Positions 6,783-8,218 of a DNA stretch of 8,218 nucleotides are shown here, in pieces. The stretch spans positions 1 through 8,218 of the forward strand of contig JBHHXI010000129.1 in the NCBI GenBank assembly GCA_046756945.1, read 5' to 3'. The stretch is from JACZQZ01 sp046756945. GTDB lineage: Bacteria; Pseudomonadota; Alphaproteobacteria; Rhodospirillales; 2-02-FULL-58-16. Made by a program: the position numbers and the translations under genes. Position 1 is the first letter of the stretch, and each line of letters opens with the position of its first letter. The notes under the pieces were generated by a model. It saw nothing but the letters and a program-made list of their open reading frames with translations. It was not told the origin of the DNA and did no database searches.

Positions 6783-7796
6783 ACCCCGGCGTTTGAGCAG
6801 CGTCGCCGCCTCCAGCGCCGCATAGGTGAGGATGCCGCTGGCGCCGGCGCGCTTGAACGCCAGAAGGCACTCCATCATCGCCTGGTCGTACTCCAGCCAG
6901 CCCTGGGCCGCGGCCGCCTTGAGCATGGCGTATTCGCCGCTGACGCTGTAGACGAAGGTGGGCACGCCGAAGGCGTCCTTGACCCGGCGCACGATGTCCA
7001 GGTACGGCAGCCCCGGCTTCACCATCACCATGTCGGCGCCCTCGTCGATGTCGAGGCCGACCTCGCGCAGGGCCTCGTCCGTGTTCGCCGGGTCCATCTG
7101 GTAGGTCTTCTTGTCGCCCTTGAGCAGCGCCTTGGAGCCGACGGCGTCGCGGAACGGCCCGTAGAAGGCCGACGCGTACTTGGCCGCGTAGGCCATGATG
7201 GTGACCCGTTCGAACCCGGCCTCGTCGAGGGCCTGGCGCACGGCGCCGATGCGTCCGTCCATCATGTCCGACGGCGCGATCACGTCGCAGCCCGCCTCGG
7301 CCTGGACCACGGCCTGCTTGGCGAGCACGGCGACGGTCTCGTCGTTGACCACGTAGCCGTCCCGCACCAGTCCGTCGTGGCCGTCGCTGTTGAAGGGATC
7401 GAGCGCCACGTCGCACAGCACGCCGATGTCGGGATGGTTCTCCTTCACCGCGCGCACGGCGCGGCAGATCAGGTTGTCGGGATTGGTCGCCTCCCGCGCG
7501 TCCGCGGTCTTCAGGGCCGGGTCGATGGCGGCGAACAGGGCGACGGCGGGGATGCCCAGGTCCCCGGCCCCGGCCACGGCGTCGACCAACAGGTCGATGG
7601 AAAGCCTGTCCACGCCGGGCATGGAGGGCACGGCCTCGCGCCTGGCCTCGCCCTCGACTACGAAAACGGGCCAGATCAGGTCGTCCGTGCTCAAGGCGTT
7701 CTCCGCCACCAGGCGCCGCGACCAGTCGTACCGGCGGGTGCGGCGCAGGCGGGTGCGGGGAAAGGCCCCGAGGGTATTCCGGGTGGAGCGTTGCAA
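6780..7796 (-). CDS. hemB: Porphobilinogen synthase (delta-aminolevulinic acid dehydratase)
   Basis: Condenses two 5-aminolevulinate molecules to porphobilinogen in the heme/tetrapyrrole pathway, in the cytoplasm. Numbering from the TTG start (338 aa): FPRTRLRRTRR (12-22), LVAENALSTDDLIWPVFV (29-46), the two active-site lysines K206 (YAAKYAS) and K260 (VMVKPGLPYLD), then the ending TYAALEAATLLKRRG. The metal segment CDVALDPFNSDGHDGL (128-143) lacks the cysteine triad of zinc enzymes, as in magnesium-dependent types. The frame stays open to an ATG at 7958, but that codon lies inside the terminator of the upstream gene and the extra 54 residues are Pro-rich and unlike HemB. TTG 7796 gives a family-typical length, has AAAGGGG (7813-7807) 10 nt upstream and follows a good promoter. 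Function is near certain; the start is likely but not proven. Confidence 0.95.
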   Translation of the reverse strand: MQRSTRNTLGAFPRTRLRRTRRYDWSRRLVAENALSTDDLIWPVFVVEGEARREAVPSMPGVDRLSIDLLVDAVAGAGDLGIPAVALFAAIDPALKTADAREATNPDNLICRAVRAVKENHPDIGVLCDVALDPFNSDGHDGLVRDGYVVNDETVAVLAKQAVVQAEAGCDVIAPSDMMDGRIGAVRQALDEAGFERVTIMAYAAKYASAFYGPFRDAVGSKALLKGDKKTYQMDPANTDEALREVGLDIDEGADMVMVKPGLPYLDIVRRVKDAFGVPTFVYSVSGEYAMLKAAAAQGWLEYDQAMMECLLAFKRAGASGILTYAALEAATLLKRRG

Positions 7797-7828
7797 GGCG
7801 TCCAGGCCCCTTTCAATCCAGGCCGGCA

Positions 7829-7856
7829 AGCATATCGCCTGCTCGGCCCATGCCAA
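7829..7856 (-). promoter_or_regulatory. Putative sigma-70-like promoter of hemB
   Basis: On the minus strand TTGGCA (7856-7851; 5 of 6 to TTGACA) and TATGCT (7834-7829; 4 of 6 to TATAAT) are 16 bp apart. Transcription would begin near 7821-7823, about 25 nt before the TTG codon at 7796 and ahead of its AAAGGGG ribosome-binding site. This supports the short form of HemB and independent expression from the upstream gene. Confidence 0.5.
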
Positions 7857-7940
7857 CAGCAATCTTGGCCGCACAGGTGGCGGCGAAGCGGTTGGGGAGG
7901 GGAGATGAGGCCCATGGACGGGAATGGCCGATCCGCGGAC

Positions 7941-7969
7941 AAAAAAAGGGCGGCGCAAGACCGCCGCCC
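7941..7969 (-). terminator. Intrinsic terminator of the basic repeat protein gene
   Basis: On the minus strand, a perfect 8-bp stem GGGCGGCG / CGCCGCCC (7969-7962 and 7955-7948) with loop GTCTTG is followed directly by seven T (7947-7941). This is a textbook Rho-independent terminator. It starts 21 bp past the TAA at 7991-7993 and separates that gene from hemB. Confidence 0.85.
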
Positions 7970-7990
7970 TCCTTTGCCGCGGCGCGCGGT

Positions 7991-8218
7991 TTATCCGCGC
8001 CGCCCGTTCGCCCTGTGCCGGCGGATGTGCCGCCGGACCTTGTGGCGCTTTTTCACGGCATGTAAGCGTTTGTGGCGATGGACCCGGCGGAATTTCCGCC
8101 GTTTGTCGTGGCGCTTCTTCAGGACGTCCCGGTATTTCCCGTGGCGCTCGTTGATACCGTCCCGTCGTCTTTCGCGGCGATCCTTGAGAACGTCCCGCCG
8201 GTTTTCGCGACGATCCTT
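7991..8218 (-). CDS. C-terminal part of an Arg/His/Lys-rich 11-residue-repeat protein (5' end off window)
   Basis: An open frame enters from the right edge and stops at TAA (7993-7991), giving 75 residues with no start codon in view. It is extremely basic, mostly R, H and K, with only a few D/E in its first half. The residues line up as undecads: KDRRENRRDVL, KDRRERRRDGI, NERHGKYRDVL, KKRHDKRRKFR, then looser RVHRHKRLHAV, KKRHKVRRHIR and a terminal RHRANGRRG. Early copies end in a hydrophobic pair. The DNA keeps a 33-nt period (8107, 8140, 8173, 8206), which argues that this frame is the one under selection. The terminator just downstream supports a real gene. I recognise no family. Arg-rich small secreted or nucleic-acid-binding proteins are possible, but the N-terminus needed to judge a signal peptide is missing. 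Confidence 0.7.
   Translation of the reverse strand, partial: KDRRENRRDVLKDRRERRRDGINERHGKYRDVLKKRHDKRRKFRRVHRHKRLHAVKKRHKVRRHIRRHRANGRRG
8107..8218. repeat. 33-bp imperfect tandem repeats within the basic protein gene
   Basis: The segment CGTGGCGCT at 8107 and 8140, related TCGCGGCGAT at 8172 and TCGCGACGAT at 8205 keep a 33-bp period. TTCGCGGCGATCCTT (8171-8185) and TTCGCGACGATCCTT (8204-8218) differ at one base. TGTGGCGCT at 8041 is two periods before 8107. The repeat continues to the window edge, so the copy number is unknown. Confidence 0.7.

Noticed and set aside
7924..8154. 76-codon plus-strand ORF at the right edge
   Set aside because: It reads through the minus-strand terminator and is antisense to the repeat-bearing basic frame, whose 33-bp period explains the sequence better.
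8041..8218. 33-bp periodic repeats as a CRISPR array
   Set aside because: Repeats are contiguous and coding, with no unique spacers between identical repeats; they are protein-level undecads.

Overview
The window is about 8.2 kb of GC-rich bacterial chromosome with tightly packed housekeeping and catabolic genes. HemB lacks the zinc-binding cysteine triad and has an alphaproteobacterial-looking N-terminus. Together with the high GC, the single-ACT threonine ammonia-lyase and the CaiB/TauD/GST mix, this suggests an alphaproteobacterium, perhaps Rhodospirillales-like. That placement is inference. I see no phage, insertion sequence, CRISPR, tRNA or rRNA.

Layout. (1) 16-3648, minus strand: a membrane-anchored or secreted penicillin-acylase-family (S45, Ntn-hydrolase) protein is followed 9 bp later by a PLP-dependent threonine ammonia-lyase with a C-terminal ACT domain, probably one transcript. 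(2) 3649-3956: a 308-bp divergent intergenic region. Its left third is AT-rich and has a small dyad. Its right part holds several hairpins, a tiny reading frame and a terminator-like stem-loop just ahead of the plus-strand genes. (3) 3957-6745, plus strand: a CaiB/BaiF-type CoA-transferase, a TauD/TfdA-type Fe(II)/2-oxoglutarate dioxygenase and a glutathione-S-transferase-like protein, spaced 42 and 38 bp apart, probably an operon handling an organic acid of unknown identity. (4) 6780-7796, minus strand, convergent: hemB (porphobilinogen synthase), best started at a TTG downstream of a recognisable sigma-70-like promoter. (5) 7941-8218, minus strand: a clear intrinsic terminator and, upstream of it, the last 75 codons of a very basic Arg/His/Lys-rich protein with an 11-residue repeat that runs off the right edge.

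No obviously new multi-gene system is visible. The parts least explained by known families are the repetitive basic protein at the right edge and the structured leader before the CoA-transferase operon. The substrates of the acylase and of the CoA-transferase/dioxygenase/GST set cannot be read from sequence.
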